DNA of 64,000 nt from Salipiger profundus (GTDB lineage Bacteria; Pseudomonadota; Alphaproteobacteria; Rhodobacterales; Rhodobacteraceae), in assembly GCF_001969385.1 (NCBI RefSeq), contig NZ_CP014796.1:2187501-2251500 (forward strand), given 5' to 3'. The notes under the pieces were generated by a model that was given only the letters and a program-made list of their open reading frames with translations, did not search any database and was not told where the DNA came from. A program made the translations under genes and the position numbers. Numbering within the stretch: position 1 is the stretch's first letter; every line of letters begins with the position of its first letter. Positions 44,373-57,243 of this stretch are shown here, in pieces.

Positions 44373-44573
44373 TCAGTGCCTTGCCCGGTGGTCCGAAGCG
44401 GCCGTGGCGGGTTTGTCCTCGTTGCGGAAGAGGACGTTGGCGGCATCCGCGTGCTTCTTGCGGCTGCCCGGGCGCAGGGCCCAGACGATCACGCCGACGA
44501 AGAAGACGAACATGGCCAGCAGACCCCAGCTGTCCGCGAAATGCCGAAGGGCGTTATAGGTTTCGTGTCCCAT
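44373..44573 (-). CDS. ccoQ: Cbb3-type oxidase subunit IV
   Basis: 66 aa: one helix (about 17-33, [17 protein letters not shown]) followed by the conserved [20 protein letters not shown]. CcoQ stabilises the complex, particularly under oxygen. It sits 11 bases before ccoP. Confidence 0.94.
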   Translation of the reverse strand: MGHETYNALRHFADSWGLLAMFVFFVGVIVWALRPGSRKKHADAANVLFRNEDKPATAASDHRARH

Positions 44574-44583
44574 CGGTCCCTCC

Positions 44584-45312
44584 TCAGCGGCTCGCGTCGG
44601 GCTCGAAGGTCGAGAAGTCGACCAGCGTTCCCAGCATCTGCAGGTAGGCGATCAGGGCGTCCATCTCGGTGATGCCCGGCGCGCCGTCGAAGTTGCTCAC
44701 AGTCACGTCCTCGCCGTAGCGCTCGAGCAGACCGTCCCAGTCGCTGTCGGGATCGGCCTGGACCATGAAGTCCTGCATGCCGTTCTCGATCATCTCGTCG
44801 GTGTAGGGCACGCCGACGAAGCGGTGGGTGCGCATCAGGTCCTCGATGTGCTCGCCCTCGATCAGGCTGGCCGAGAGGAACCCGTATTTCGGCATCACCG
44901 ATTCAGGCACCACCGACTGCGGATCGGTCAGGTGATCGACGTGCCACGCGTCCGAGTAGCGTCCGCCGACGCGGGCGAGGTCGGGCCCCGTCCGCTTCGA
45001 GCCCCACTGGAACGGGTGGTCGTACTGCGATTCAGCCGCAAGGCTGTAGTGGCCGTAGCGTTCGACCTCGTCCCGCATGGGGCGGATCATCTGGCTGTGG
45101 CAGACGTAGCAGCCCTCGCGGATGTAGATGTCGCGCCCCGCCAGCTCGAGCGGCGTGTAGGGGCGCATGCCTTCGACTTCCTCGATGGTGTTTTCGAGGT
45201 AGAAGAGCGGCACGATCTGCACCAGGCCACCGATGGTCACCACGATGAACGAGAAGATCGCCAGCAGCGTGATGTTCTTCTCGAGGATCCCGTGTTTGTC
45301 GAGAATTCCCAT
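44584..45312 (-). CDS. ccoO: Cbb3-type cytochrome c oxidase subunit II (monoheme)
   Basis: 242 aa from the ATG at 45312. One N-terminal helix (about 16-36), then [14 protein letters not shown] with the heme c site near residue 70, and the conserved [16 protein letters not shown]. It relays electrons from CcoP to CcoN. It begins 14 bases after ccoN stops. Confidence 0.96.
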   Translation of the reverse strand: MGILDKHGILEKNITLLAIFSFIVVTIGGLVQIVPLFYLENTIEEVEGMRPYTPLELAGRDIYIREGCYVCHSQMIRPMRDEVERYGHYSLAAESQYDHPFQWGSKRTGPDLARVGGRYSDAWHVDHLTDPQSVVPESVMPKYGFLSASLIEGEHIEDLMRTHRFVGVPYTDEMIENGMQDFMVQADPDSDWDGLLERYGEDVTVSNFDGAPGITEMDALIAYLQMLGTLVDFSTFEPDASR

Positions 45313-45326
45313 GATCTCGGCCCTCC

Positions 45327-46940
<1,614 letters not shown>

Positions 46941-47031
46941 TGTTCGTCCCTTCGTCTGACTCGCACGATTCGGATGCCGCACGAGCGGTTTTAGACTGTC
47001 CGGTTAATGCGGATTCCGATCCGGTCGCTCC

Positions 47032-47045
47032 TTGATCTGTATCAA
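47032..47045. promoter_or_regulatory. FNR/FnrL box between ccoN and the universal stress gene
   Basis: TTGATctgtATCAA, a perfect match to the FNR consensus, centred almost midway between the two divergent starts (92 and 99 bases). It could activate both genes at low oxygen. Confidence 0.85.
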
Positions 47046-47143
47046 GGCTTTCCCTTCCGGCGATTGAGCATGGTCAAAGTGTGTCCATTCGCGCAGGCGT
47101 AGAGTGGGCACGTAAGCCGGAGAAATCTGAGGAGACGAAAGAC

Positions 47144-47983
47144 ATGGGCTACAAGACGATACTGACGGTCGTGACGGATGACGCGCTGGCCCAGTCGACG
47201 GTCGAACACGCAGCCGCGGTTGCGGCGGGCTGGGATGCGCACCTCGATGTGCTGTGCTTCGGCGTCGACCGGACACAGACCGGCTACTACTACGCCGGTG
47301 CCAACGCGATGGTCCTGCAAGAGACCATCACCCGCGCCACGGCGGATGCCGAAGCGCTTGCCGTCAAGGTGCGCGGCCTGCTCGCCCGGACCGACGCCCG
47401 CTGGGCGGTCGAGGAGGGCGTGGCCCAGCTTGCCGACATCGGACGCCACGTGGCCAGCCGTGCCCGCTTCGCGGATCTCGTGGTGCTGCCGAAGCCCTAT
47501 GGCAAGGACCATGGCGTCGAGCTGGAACCGGTGACCGAGGGGGCGCTCTTCGAGGGACAGACCCCGGTGCTGGTGGTCCCGGACAAGGTGAGCCCGGTGG
47601 CGAAGCCGTCACGGGTCGTGATCGGCTGGAACGAGAGCAACGAGGCGTTGCGCTCAGTGCGGGCTGCGATGCCGCTGCTTCAGTCCGCCGACAACGTGCA
47701 CGTGGTGGTCATCGATCCGCCGCAGCACGGGCCGAACCGCTCGGACCCCGGCGGCGCGCTGTCGCAATATCTCGCGCGGCACGGCGTGAAGCCCGAGATC
47801 GACGTGCTGTCGAAGACCATGCCGCGGGTGTCGGACGTGCTCTGCCGCCACGTGCAGGACCTCGATGCCGATCTCGTGGTGATGGGGGCCTACGGCCATT
47901 CGCGCTTCCGCGAGGCGATCCTTGGCGGTGCCACCCGGAACATGCTCGAAAACGCCGAGGTGCCGGTGCTGCTGGCGCACTGA
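47144..47983 (+). CDS. Universal stress protein (two UspA domains)
   Basis: 279 aa from the ATG at 47144 behind GGAGACG. The N-terminal half is a degenerate Usp domain (YKTILTVVTDD start). The C-terminal half is better kept: VVIGWNESNEALRSVRAAMPLL and the nucleotide-loop pattern VMGAYGHSRFREAILGGATR. Usp genes next to fnrL or cbb3 loci are known in alphaproteobacteria and aid survival during low oxygen. The shared FNR box supports this. Confidence 0.9.
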   Translation: MGYKTILTVVTDDALAQSTVEHAAAVAAGWDAHLDVLCFGVDRTQTGYYYAGANAMVLQETITRATADAEALAVKVRGLLARTDARWAVEEGVAQLADIGRHVASRARFADLVVLPKPYGKDHGVELEPVTEGALFEGQTPVLVVPDKVSPVAKPSRVVIGWNESNEALRSVRAAMPLLQSADNVHVVVIDPPQHGPNRSDPGGALSQYLARHGVKPEIDVLSKTMPRVSDVLCRHVQDLDADLVVMGAYGHSRFREAILGGATRNMLENAEVPVLLAH

Positions 47984-48010
47984 GCCTGCCGGAAGAGGGA
48001 CAGATGGAGG

Positions 48011-48038
48011 GGGCGGCGCCTGCAGGGGCGCCGCCCTT
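48011..48038. terminator. Hairpin between convergent usp and marR
   Basis: 10-bp GC stem (GGGCGGCGCC / GGCGCCGCCC) with a 6-base loop in the 54-base gap. T tracts are poor on both sides, so its strength as terminator is uncertain. Confidence 0.45.
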
Positions 48039-48475
48039 CATCGTATCGCGTCGATCATCGCCTTCAGCGTGGCGGGATCGGCGTCGAGGTCGGCATCAAG
48101 CGCGTCATGTGCCGCCCGCCAGGCCGGGAGGGCCTGCTTGAGCAGCCCGCGCCCCTCCTCGGTAAGCGACAGCCGCCGTGTGCGCTTGTCGGCGGGGTCC
48201 GCCGCGGTGACGACCAGCCCGCGCCGCTCGAGCACCTTGAGGGCGGCTGTCAGCGTCGTGCGGTCTAGGGCGAGGAAAGGTGCAAGATCCGAGATTCGTG
48301 GCGGCTCGGGTCGGTTCAAGGACATCAGGATCGAGAACTGGCCGTTGGTGAGACCGTAGGGCTTGAGCGCCGCGTCGAACCGGCGCGCAAGCGCCCGCGC
48401 TGCCCGCTGCACCGACAGGCAAAGGCAACGGTCCCGCACATTCAGGGTGGTTTCGATCGGAAGGTCTGGGTCCAT
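48038..48475 (-). CDS. MarR-family regulator
   Basis: 145 aa from the ATG at 48475 (a GTG one codon upstream is possible). Winged helix: LTNGQFSILMSLNRPEPPRI, LDRTTLTAALKVLERRGLV and the wing DPADKRTRRLSLTEEG. Three cysteines near residues 17-20 (RCLCLSV) could sense oxidants or metals; that is inference. It diverges from a DUF1428 gene with 71 bases between starts, and a perfect palindrome lies between them. Confidence 0.9.
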   Translation of the reverse strand: MDPDLPIETTLNVRDRCLCLSVQRAARALARRFDAALKPYGLTNGQFSILMSLNRPEPPRISDLAPFLALDRTTLTAALKVLERRGLVVTAADPADKRTRRLSLTEEGRGLLKQALPAWRAAHDALDADLDADPATLKAMIDAIR

Positions 48476-48487
48476 CACGTCAATAAT

Positions 48488-48499
48488 GTTGATATCAAC
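48488..48499. promoter_or_regulatory. Candidate MarR operator
   Basis: GTTGATATCAAC, a perfect 12-bp palindrome 13 bases before the marR start and 47 before the DUF1428 start. MarR dimers bind such sites and repress both divergent genes. Confidence 0.55.
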
Positions 48500-48545
48500 C
48501 TAGTATCGTGTCTATCCTCTTGAGATGCAACAGGAGGTATGCATC

Positions 48546-48893
48546 ATGACCTATGTATCCGGCTTTCTGGCCGCCGTGCCCGAAGAGAACAAGTCCGCCT
48601 ATCTCGAAAGCGCCCGCAAGAGCTGGCCTTTGTTCCGCGACTACGGCGCCACCGAAATGCGTGAATGCTGGGAGGACCTGGTGCCCGACGGCGAGGTGAC
48701 GTCCTTTCCGATGGCGGTGAAGCGGCAGGACGGGGAAAAGGTCGTCTTCTCGTGGATCCTCTGGCCGGACAGGGAAAGCGCCGAGCGCTGCTGGCAGTCG
48801 ATGGAGACAGACCCGCGCTGGAAGGAAATGGAGATGCCCTTCGACGGAAAGCGCATGATGTGGGGCAGCTTCGAGACCCTGTTCAAGGTCTGA
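48546..48893 (+). CDS. DUF1428 domain protein (YbaA-like, dimeric alpha/beta barrel)
   Basis: 115 aa, ATG at 48546 eight bases after AGGAGG. Family features: YVSGFLAAVPEENKSAYLES, the WEDLVPDGEVTSFPMAV block and FDGKRMMWGSFETLF at the end. DUF1428 proteins fold like ferredoxin-like dimeric barrels; activity is not known. Likely controlled by the divergent MarR protein. Confidence 0.9.
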   Translation: MTYVSGFLAAVPEENKSAYLESARKSWPLFRDYGATEMRECWEDLVPDGEVTSFPMAVKRQDGEKVVFSWILWPDRESAERCWQSMETDPRWKEMEMPFDGKRMMWGSFETLFKV

Positions 48894-48965
48894 AGGGGCA
48901 GGGGAGCGGACCGGGCAGGGATCGTTCCCTGCCGGGGGTCCGGGTGCCGGCGCCCTGAGGGGATC

Positions 48966-49712
48966 TCAGGCGAAGACCCCGCCGTCGGCATCGTCGCCGG
49001 CTTCTTCCAGCAGGCGGGTCATGTCCGGCACGGTGACGTGGCGCTTGCCCTCGAGAGAGATCACGCCGTCCTTGCGCAGCGCCGAGATCTGCCGGCTGAC
49101 CGTCTCGAGCGTGAGACCGAGATAGTCCGCCATCGCCTCGCGCGTCAGCGGCAGGTCGAAGACCAGCGTGCCGGTGGTGACGCGCATGTTGATCGAGGCA
49201 TCGCGGCGCGCGATGATCGACAGCAGCGATGCGATCTTTTCGCGCGCGGTCTTGCGCCCGAGCACCAGCATCCACTCGCGCGCCGCGTCGAGTTCGTCGA
49301 GGGTCATCTCAAGAAGGCGCTGGGCGATGTGCGGCGTCTCGCGCATCATCTCCTCGAACGGGCTTTTGCGGAAGCAGCACATCACCAGGTCGGTCGTCGC
49401 CACCACGTCGTAGGCGGCACTGCTGCGGCCGGGGCGGCCGACGAAATCGCTGGGCAGAAGCAGGCCGACCATCTGGGTGCGCCCGTCTTCCATGGTCTGC
49501 GTCAGGGTGGCGATTCCCGACACCACCGAGCCCACGAAATCCATTCGGTCACCGGACCAGATCACGGTCTGGCCGGCCTCGAACTTGCGGTAGTACTTGA
49601 TCTCTTCCAGCCGTTCGAGCTCGTCGCTCTCGCAGCGCGCGCAGACAGCCCTATGACGGATCGGGCATTCCTCGCAGTGGGGTGACAAAGAAAGGCTGCG
49701 GTCGTTCAGCAT
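48966..49712 (-). CDS. fnrL: FnrL-type oxygen-sensing Crp/Fnr regulator
   Basis: 248 aa from the ATG at 49712, the length of Rhodobacter FnrL; a longer frame to 49763 would run into the FNR box. Cluster cysteines are at 13, 16, 24 and 27 in CEECPIRHRAVCARC, with another at 112-113 (VMCCFRK). A cyclic-nucleotide-type domain follows, then the HTH LTLETVSRQISALRKDG with the Fnr-specific E-x3-R pattern. Low oxygen keeps its 4Fe-4S cluster and lets it bind TTGAT-N4-ATCAA. Likely targets in the window are ccoG, ccoN and hemN. Confidence 0.95.
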   Translation of the reverse strand: MLNDRSLSLSPHCEECPIRHRAVCARCESDELERLEEIKYYRKFEAGQTVIWSGDRMDFVGSVVSGIATLTQTMEDGRTQMVGLLLPSDFVGRPGRSSAAYDVVATTDLVMCCFRKSPFEEMMRETPHIAQRLLEMTLDELDAAREWMLVLGRKTAREKIASLLSIIARRDASINMRVTTGTLVFDLPLTREAMADYLGLTLETVSRQISALRKDGVISLEGKRHVTVPDMTRLLEEAGDDADGGVFA

Positions 49713-49749
49713 GGCGGTCACAGTCCTGTTATCGGGCCATTCGGTCGGC

Positions 49750-49763
49750 TTGATCTGGGTCAA
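49750..49763. promoter_or_regulatory. FNR/FnrL box between fnrL and hemN
   Basis: TTGATctggGTCAA, one base from consensus, 36 bases before the hemN start and 38 before fnrL. It could activate hemN and let FnrL control itself. Confidence 0.78.
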
Positions 49764-49798
49764 GGTTCGGCCCCTCGCGCAACTCTAAGTGTAAGCGC

Positions 49799-51154
49799 AT
49801 GACCACGCGAACACAACTCTCGCGCCTTGGACTTTTCGATGCCAAAGTCCCGCGCTACACCAGTTATCCCACGGCGCCGCATTTCTCGGATGCGGTGAGT
49901 CCGGGCGATTTCGCCTCGTGGATCGAGGCGGTGCCGGAAAATGGCACGGTTTCGCTCTATCTGCACGTGCCGTTCTGTCGCAGGCTCTGCTGGTTCTGTG
50001 CGTGCCGGACGCAGGGCACCGCGACCCTGTCTCCCGTGGCCGCCTACGTCGAGACGCTCAAGGCCGAGCTTGAAATGCTCAAGGCGCATCTGCCGCGCGG
50101 GATCAGGCTGTCGCGTCTGCACTGGGGCGGAGGCACGCCGACGCTGTTGTCGCCGGAGATGATGCGCGACCTGATCGGCAAGGTGCAGGAGGTCGCGGAT
50201 TTCGCCGATCACTACGAGTTCTCGGTCGAGATAGATCCGAACGAGATCGACGGCGAGCGACTCGACGTGCTGGCCGAAGGCGGGATGAACCGCGCCTCGA
50301 TCGGCGTGCAGGATTTCGACGCGCAGATCCAGGAGACCATCGGCCGGCCGCAGGGTTACGAGCTGACCCGGCAGGCGGTCGAAATGATCCGCGCGCGGGG
50401 GGTGGCGAGCCTGAACGCCGACATCCTCTACGGTCTGCCGCACCAGAGCCGCGCCCGGATCACCGAGACCGTGCAGAAGCTGTTGTCCTTCGCGCCGGAC
50501 CGCGTTGCGCTCTACGGCTATGCGCATGTGCCGTGGATGGCGAAGCGGCAACAGATGATCCCCTCGGACGCGCTGCCGACGCCCTCGGAGCGGCTCGATC
50601 TCTTCGAGACCGCGCGCAGGCTCTTCGTGTGGGACGGCTACGCCGAGATCGGTATCGACCACTTCGCGGCGCCCGACGACGGGCTGGCAATCGCCCAGAA
50701 GACCGGCAAGCTGCGCCGCAACTTCCAGGGCTACACCGACGACACCTCCGAGGTGCTGATCGGTCTGGGGGCGTCGTCGATCTCGAGGTTTCCGCAGGGC
50801 TACGCGCAGAACGCCCCGGCAACCTCGGCCTACACGGCCGCGGTGCGCGAGGGACGTTTCGCAACCTCACGTGGCCATGCCTTTCAGGGCGAGGACAAGC
50901 TGCGCGCCCGGATGATCGAGATGCTGATGTGCAATTTCCGGATCGACTCCGCCGAGCTGACGGCGCGCTACGGGGCCGATGCGGACGCGCTGTCGGCGAT
51001 GTTCCGGCGCGCGAACGAGGCCTTCGACGACATGCTCGAGATCACCGAGGAGGGGCTGTTCATCCCACCGGAGGCACGACCGCTGACCCGGATGATCGCG
51101 CGCAGCTTCGATGCCTACGATCTGTCGAAGGCCGGACACAGCTCCGCAATCTGA
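49799..51154 (+). CDS. hemN: Oxygen-independent coproporphyrinogen III oxidase (radical SAM)
   Basis: 451 aa. Radical SAM cysteines in VPFCRRLCWFCACRT (CxxxCxxC near 61-68), then HWGGGTPTLLS and EIDPNEID; the HemN C-terminal domain has GIDHFAAPDD and NFQGYTDD. It decarboxylates coproporphyrinogen III to protoporphyrinogen IX without oxygen, so heme can be made while cbb3 oxidase is being built. Next to fnrL, with an FNR box between the two. Confidence 0.95.
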   Translation: MTTRTQLSRLGLFDAKVPRYTSYPTAPHFSDAVSPGDFASWIEAVPENGTVSLYLHVPFCRRLCWFCACRTQGTATLSPVAAYVETLKAELEMLKAHLPRGIRLSRLHWGGGTPTLLSPEMMRDLIGKVQEVADFADHYEFSVEIDPNEIDGERLDVLAEGGMNRASIGVQDFDAQIQETIGRPQGYELTRQAVEMIRARGVASLNADILYGLPHQSRARITETVQKLLSFAPDRVALYGYAHVPWMAKRQQMIPSDALPTPSERLDLFETARRLFVWDGYAEIGIDHFAAPDDGLAIAQKTGKLRRNFQGYTDDTSEVLIGLGASSISRFPQGYAQNAPATSAYTAAVREGRFATSRGHAFQGEDKLRARMIEMLMCNFRIDSAELTARYGADADALSAMFRRANEAFDDMLEITEEGLFIPPEARPLTRMIARSFDAYDLSKAGHSSAI

Positions 51155-51158
51155 TCCA

Positions 51159-51234
51159 AAGAATTTTCGTCCGAAAATTCTTCCTCCCGCGCGATTGCCA
51201 TCGCGCGGGTAAAAATCTTCGGACGAAGATTTTT
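51159..51234. terminator. Three successive inverted repeats after hemN
   Basis: First: AAGAATTTTCG / CGAAAATTCTT (51159-51182, 2-base centre). Second: CCCGCGCGA / TCGCGCGGG (51186-51209, 6-base loop). Third: AAAAATCTTCG / CGAAGATTTTT (51211-51234, 2-base centre), which has T on both sides and could end transcription either way. The centres of the first and third are TCGTCCGA and its complement TCGGACGA. They separate the convergent hemN and yejF genes. Confidence 0.6.
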
Positions 51235-51265
51235 GTCCGCCCCGCCCAGCCTTACCCGTCCAGCC

Positions 51266-52854
<1,589 letters not shown>

Positions 52855-52858
<4 letters not shown>

Positions 52859-54075
52859 GAGAAGGTCTTTCTGGGGTCGAAGGCATCGCGCACGCCTTCG
52901 AAGATGAAGACGAGAAGCGACAGCATCAGCGCGAAGACGGTGAAGGCGGTGAAGCCCAGCCATGGCGCCTGGAGGTTCTGCTTGGCCTGCAGGGTCAGCT
53001 CGCCCAGCGACGGCGCCGAGGACGGCAGGCCGAAGCCGAGGAAGTCGAGCCCCGCCAGCGTCGAGATCGTGCCGGTGACGATGAACGGCAGCATGGTCAG
53101 CGTGGCGACCATGGCGTTGGGCAGCATGTGGCGGAACATGATGGTCATGTTCGACACGCCGAGCGCCTTTGCCGCACGCACGTATTCCAGGTTGCGGGCG
53201 CGCAGGAACTCGGCCCGCACCACGCCCACCAGCGCGGTCCAGCCGAAGAGCACGGTGAGGATCACCAGCAGCCAGAAACTTCGCCCGAGGATCGCGAAGA
53301 GGATGATGATGACGTAGAGCGACGGCGTTGCCGACCAGATCTCGATCACCCGCTGGAAGATGAGGTCGAGCCAGCCGCCGAAGTAACCCTGCAGCGCGCC
53401 GGCGACGATGCCGATGAGCGAGGCGCAGACCGTGACGATCAGGGTGAACAGGATCGACAGGCGGAAGCCGTAGATCACCCTGGCTGCCACGTCGCGCTTG
53501 GTGTCGTCGGTGCCAAGCCAGTTCTGGCCGTTCGGGGGGAGGGGGGCCGCGCCGGGCCGGTCGACGGGCGTGTTGAAGCTGTAGGGAATGGGCGGCCAGA
53601 TGGTCCAGCCCTTCTGGAAGTCGCCCTCCTGCATCGTGCCTTCGTCGACCTGCTGCATCAGCCCCTCGGGGTCGTCGAAACAGGCATCCAGCCCGCCGGT
53701 GCGGATCAGGCACTGCACCTCGGGGTCGCGGTAGGCGGCCTCGGTGCGGAAGTCGCCGCCAAAGGCCGTCTCGGGGTAGAACTGGAAGATCGGCATCCGC
53801 AGCTCGCCGCGGTAGCTCACGAGGATCGGCTTGTCGTTGGCGATGAACTCGGCGAACAGCGACAGGGTGAAGAGGATCAGGAAGATCACCAGCGACCAGA
53901 AGGCGCGGCCGTTCTTTCGGAAGTTGCGCCAGCGCCGCTTGTTCAACGGCGAGAGCGCGAAACGGCCCGGCTTCGGTTGCGGCTCGACGGCGACGCCGGG
54001 CTCGGGCTGGGGGCGCAGGCCGCCGCCCATCTCGTAGCCGTCGTCGCGGCGCGCGGGATCGGTCTCGTAGCTCAC
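52855..54075 (-). CDS. yejE: Peptide ABC transporter permease, YejE-like
   Basis: 406 aa. A polar Pro-rich cytoplasmic start, one helix at about 60-78, a large periplasmic loop (about 80-190) with YRGELRMPIFQFYPETAFGG, then five helices. The EAA loop near the C-terminus reads EYVRAAKALGVSNMTIMFRH. The YejE family has just this long loop. The ATG overlaps nothing upstream; one base separates it from yejB. Confidence 0.92.
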
Positions 54076-54076
54076 G

Positions 54077-55159
54077 TCAGCCCTCCCGCTTCTCGAAGTC
54101 GATGCGCGGATCGACCAGAACGTAGGTGAGGTCCGAGATGATGCCGACCACGAGGCCGATCAGGCCGAAGATGAAGAGCGTGCCGAAGATCACCGGGTAA
54201 TCGCGCGCCACCGCGGCCTCGAAGCCGAGCCGGCCCAGCCCGTCGAGCGAGAAGATCGTTTCGATGATCAGGCTGCCCGAGAAGAACACGCCGATGAACA
54301 CCGCCGGGAAGCCCGCGATGACGATCAGCATGGCGTTGCGGAAGACGTGCCCGTAGAGCACGCGCCGCTCGGTCAGGCCCTTGGCGCGGGCGGTGATGAC
54401 GTAGTGCTTCTTGATTTCGTCGAGGAAGCTGTTCTTGGTCAGCAGCGTCAGGGTGGCGAAGGCGGCGATGGTCGAGGCCAGCACCGGCAGCGCGATGTGC
54501 CAGAAGTAGTCGGCGATCTTCATCGGCCAGCTGAGAGCCTCCCAGTTGTCCGAGGTCAGACCCCGCAGCGGGAAGATCTGCCAGTAGGAGCCGCCGGCGA
54601 AGAGCACCAGCAGCAGGATCGCGAAAAGGAAGCCCGGGATGGCATAGGCCACGATGATGGCGCCGGAGGTCCAGGTGTCGAAGGAGGTGCCGTCTTTCAC
54701 CGCCTTGCGGATGCCCAGCGGGATCGAGATGACATAGGCGATGAGCGTGGACCAGAGCCCCAGCGAGATCGACACCGGCATCTTCTCGAGCACGAGGTCG
54801 ATCACGCTGATCGAGCGGAAGTAGCTCTCGCCGAAATCGAGCCGCATGTAGTTCCAGAGCATGGTGAAGAACCGCTCGAGGGGCGGCTTGTCGAAGCCGA
54901 ATTCCTTTTCCAGCTCGGCGATGAAATCCGGCGGCAGGCCGCGCGCGCCGGCGTATTCATCCGATCCACCGCCGCCAGAGGCGACCTCGCCTCCGCCGCC
55001 GGCGAAGCCCTCGAAGACATCGCCCTGGCCTTCGACCTGGGCGATGATCTGCTCGATGGGGCCGCCGGGCACGAATTGCACGAGCGTGAAGTTGATGATC
55101 ATGATCCCCAGCAGCGTGGGGATGATGAGCAGGAGTCGTCTTAGGATATAGGCGCCCAT
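54077..55159 (-). CDS. yejB: Peptide ABC transporter permease, YejB-like
   Basis: 360 aa. First helix about 8-30 with the DppB-type [21 protein letters not shown] Gly-rich loop follows ([20 protein letters not shown]), then five further helices and the EAA loop [20 protein letters not shown]. Together with YejE it forms the membrane channel. Confidence 0.93.
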   Translation of the reverse strand: MGAYILRRLLLIIPTLLGIMIINFTLVQFVPGGPIEQIIAQVEGQGDVFEGFAGGGGEVASGGGGSDEYAGARGLPPDFIAELEKEFGFDKPPLERFFTMLWNYMRLDFGESYFRSISVIDLVLEKMPVSISLGLWSTLIAYVISIPLGIRKAVKDGTSFDTWTSGAIIVAYAIPGFLFAILLLVLFAGGSYWQIFPLRGLTSDNWEALSWPMKIADYFWHIALPVLASTIAAFATLTLLTKNSFLDEIKKHYVITARAKGLTERRVLYGHVFRNAMLIVIAGFPAVFIGVFFSGSLIIETIFSLDGLGRLGFEAAVARDYPVIFGTLFIFGLIGLVVGIISDLTYVLVDPRIDFEKREG

Positions 55160-55165
55160 ATGGGG

Positions 55166-57055
55166 TTACAGCGCTCCCTCGGCGCGCAGCTCGGCGGCCT
55201 TTTCCTCGTCCCACCACCACAGCGACATCACACCCAGCCCGTAGGGCGGCGGCGTGTCGGCGTAGGGGCGGTCATATACGTCGAGATAGGCGATGTTGTG
55301 CACGCCCTTGTACCACTGCGGCACCCAGATGTGCATCGCCCGCAGCACCCGGTCGAGCGCGTGAACGGCGGTGGTCAGTTCCTCGCGGCTCTCGGCGTCG
55401 GCGATGGCGCGGATCAGCTGGTCGACGCCTTCGTTCGACACGCCCGCGATATTGGCCGAGCCCGGCACGTCGGCGGTTTCAGATCCGAAGACCGAACGCA
55501 GCTCGTCGCCCGGGGTCTGGCTCATGGCGAAACGCTGGGTGACCACGTCGTATTCGAAATTCTTCTCGCGTTCCTGAGCCTCGGCGGCGTCGACGCGGTT
55601 GGCGTTGGCCTCGATCCCGAGCCGCTTCAGGTTCTCGATGTAGGGGTTGATGATCCGCTCGAACGAGGGGCTGTCGTTCAGCACCTCGACGGTCAGCCGT
55701 TGGCCGTCCTTGTAGCGAAAGCCGTCGTCCCCGACCTCCCAGCCAGCCTCGGACAGCAGCCGCCCGGCCTGCCGCAGGGTGCGGCGGTCGGCGAGATCGT
55801 CGGCGCTGGCCACGTGCGGGGTAAAGGCCTCTTCGGTGAAGACCGTCTCGGGGATGTATTCGCGGATGGGCTCGAGCAGCTCGAGCTCGGCCTCCGACGG
55901 CATGCCGGTGGCCTGCAACGTCGCGGAGTTCTCCCAGAAGCTGTCGGTGCGTTCGTAGAGGCCGTAGAACAGGCTTTCGTTCGACCACTCGAAGTTGAAG
56001 GCCATGCCGATGGCCTCGCGCACCCGCGGATCCTGGAACTTGTCGCGGCGCAGGTTGAAGAAGAAGCCCTGCGTGCCGGCGGGGCGCCCGTCGGGCAGGG
56101 TCTCGACCTCCACCGTGCCTTCCTGCACGGCGGGAAACTCGTAGCCGGTGGCCCAGATTTTCGACTGGAATTCCTCGCGGTACGTATAGGCGCCGCCCTT
56201 GAACGCTTCGAAGGCGGTCGTGTAATCGGCGAAATACTCCACGCGCAGAACGTCGAAATTGTTCTGCCCGCGGTTCACCGGCAGATCCCTGGCCCAGTAG
56301 TCGTCGCGGCGCTTGTAGGCGACCGAGCGGCCGGGCTCGACCGACAGCAGCTCGTAGGCACCCGATCCCATCGGCGGCTCGAGGCTGCTTTCGGCGAAAT
56401 CGCGGTCCTCGTAGTAGGCCTTGGAGAAGATCGGCAGGCCGCCGGCGGTCATCAGGAGCTCGCGCAGCGGGCCGTCGGGGTTGAAGGTGAACTTCACCCG
56501 GTGCTCGTCGAGCGCCTCGGCTTCGAGGATGTCCTTGAACTGCACCCGGAAGCTCGGCAGGCCGTCCTCTACGAGGATGTTGAAGGAGAACACCACGTCT
56601 TCGGCCGTGACCGGCGTGCCGTCCCGGAACCGGGCCTCGGGGCGCATGTTGAAGACGATCCACTCGCGGTTCTCGGGGTACTCGACGCTTTCGGCGACAA
56701 GCCCGTACATCGCGTCGGGTTCGTCGAGCGTGCCGGTCAGCAGGCTGTCGTAGAACACCGAGGACATCGCCGCCGCGTTGCCCTTGAGGATGTAGGGGGT
56801 GAGGCTGTCGAAGGTGCCGAAGGCCCAAGTCGACATCTCCCCGCCCTTGGGCGCGTCGACGTTGACGTAGTCGAAATGGTCGAAGTCGGCCGGGTACTTG
56901 AGCTCGCCGAAGGACGAGACGCCGTGCGCCGTGATGATGTCGCTGTCGTCCTGCGCAAGGGCGGGGGCCGCAAAGGCAAGTCCGAGCGCGAGGATCGTTG
57001 ATCCGATGAGGCGGGCGGGTCGGGTGGTGGCGGCGCGCGGCGTCGTCCGGATCAT
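55166..57055 (-). CDS. yejA: Peptide ABC transporter substrate-binding protein, YejA-like
   Basis: 629 aa. Signal peptide of about 35 residues ending APALAQ. The SBP_bac_5 fold follows: HGVSSFGELKYPADFDHFDY, the YejA-type opening, then MYGLVAESVEYPENREW and FNMRPEARFRDGTPVTAED. Length is typical of YejA. It binds oligopeptides in the periplasm for YejBEF. First gene of the yejABEF operon. Confidence 0.92.
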   Translation of the reverse strand: MIRTTPRAATTRPARLIGSTILALGLAFAAPALAQDDSDIITAHGVSSFGELKYPADFDHFDYVNVDAPKGGEMSTWAFGTFDSLTPYILKGNAAAMSSVFYDSLLTGTLDEPDAMYGLVAESVEYPENREWIVFNMRPEARFRDGTPVTAEDVVFSFNILVEDGLPSFRVQFKDILEAEALDEHRVKFTFNPDGPLRELLMTAGGLPIFSKAYYEDRDFAESSLEPPMGSGAYELLSVEPGRSVAYKRRDDYWARDLPVNRGQNNFDVLRVEYFADYTTAFEAFKGGAYTYREEFQSKIWATGYEFPAVQEGTVEVETLPDGRPAGTQGFFFNLRRDKFQDPRVREAIGMAFNFEWSNESLFYGLYERTDSFWENSATLQATGMPSEAELELLEPIREYIPETVFTEEAFTPHVASADDLADRRTLRQAGRLLSEAGWEVGDDGFRYKDGQRLTVEVLNDSPSFERIINPYIENLKRLGIEANANRVDAAEAQEREKNFEYDVVTQRFAMSQTPGDELRSVFGSETADVPGSANIAGVSNEGVDQLIRAIADAESREELTTAVHALDRVLRAMHIWVPQWYKGVHNIAYLDVYDRPYADTPPPYGLGVMSLWWWDEEKAAELRAEGAL

Positions 57056-57194
57056 GTGCTCTCCCCTGTCTGGCGGCGGATGTCTCGCCGGTAGACGTAA
57101 GCTAGGCGCGCGCGGCGGCCATGTTCAAGCGGTCATTGCTAGAGAATACGTGAACAGCGCGCGACCGCTTTCGCGGCAGGCACCGCCGGACACG

Positions 57195-57220
57195 AAAAGG
57201 GCCACGGTTTCCCGTGGCCC
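57195..57220 (-). terminator. Rho-independent terminator of the cytochrome c gene
   Basis: 9-bp stem (GGGCCACGG / CCGTGGCCC) with a 4-base loop, followed on the minus strand by TTTT. It lies 24 bases past the stop of the cytochrome gene. The other bases of 57056-57243 show no gene. Confidence 0.75.
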
Positions 57221-57243
57221 GCAACCGGTCAAGCTCTGTGCGA

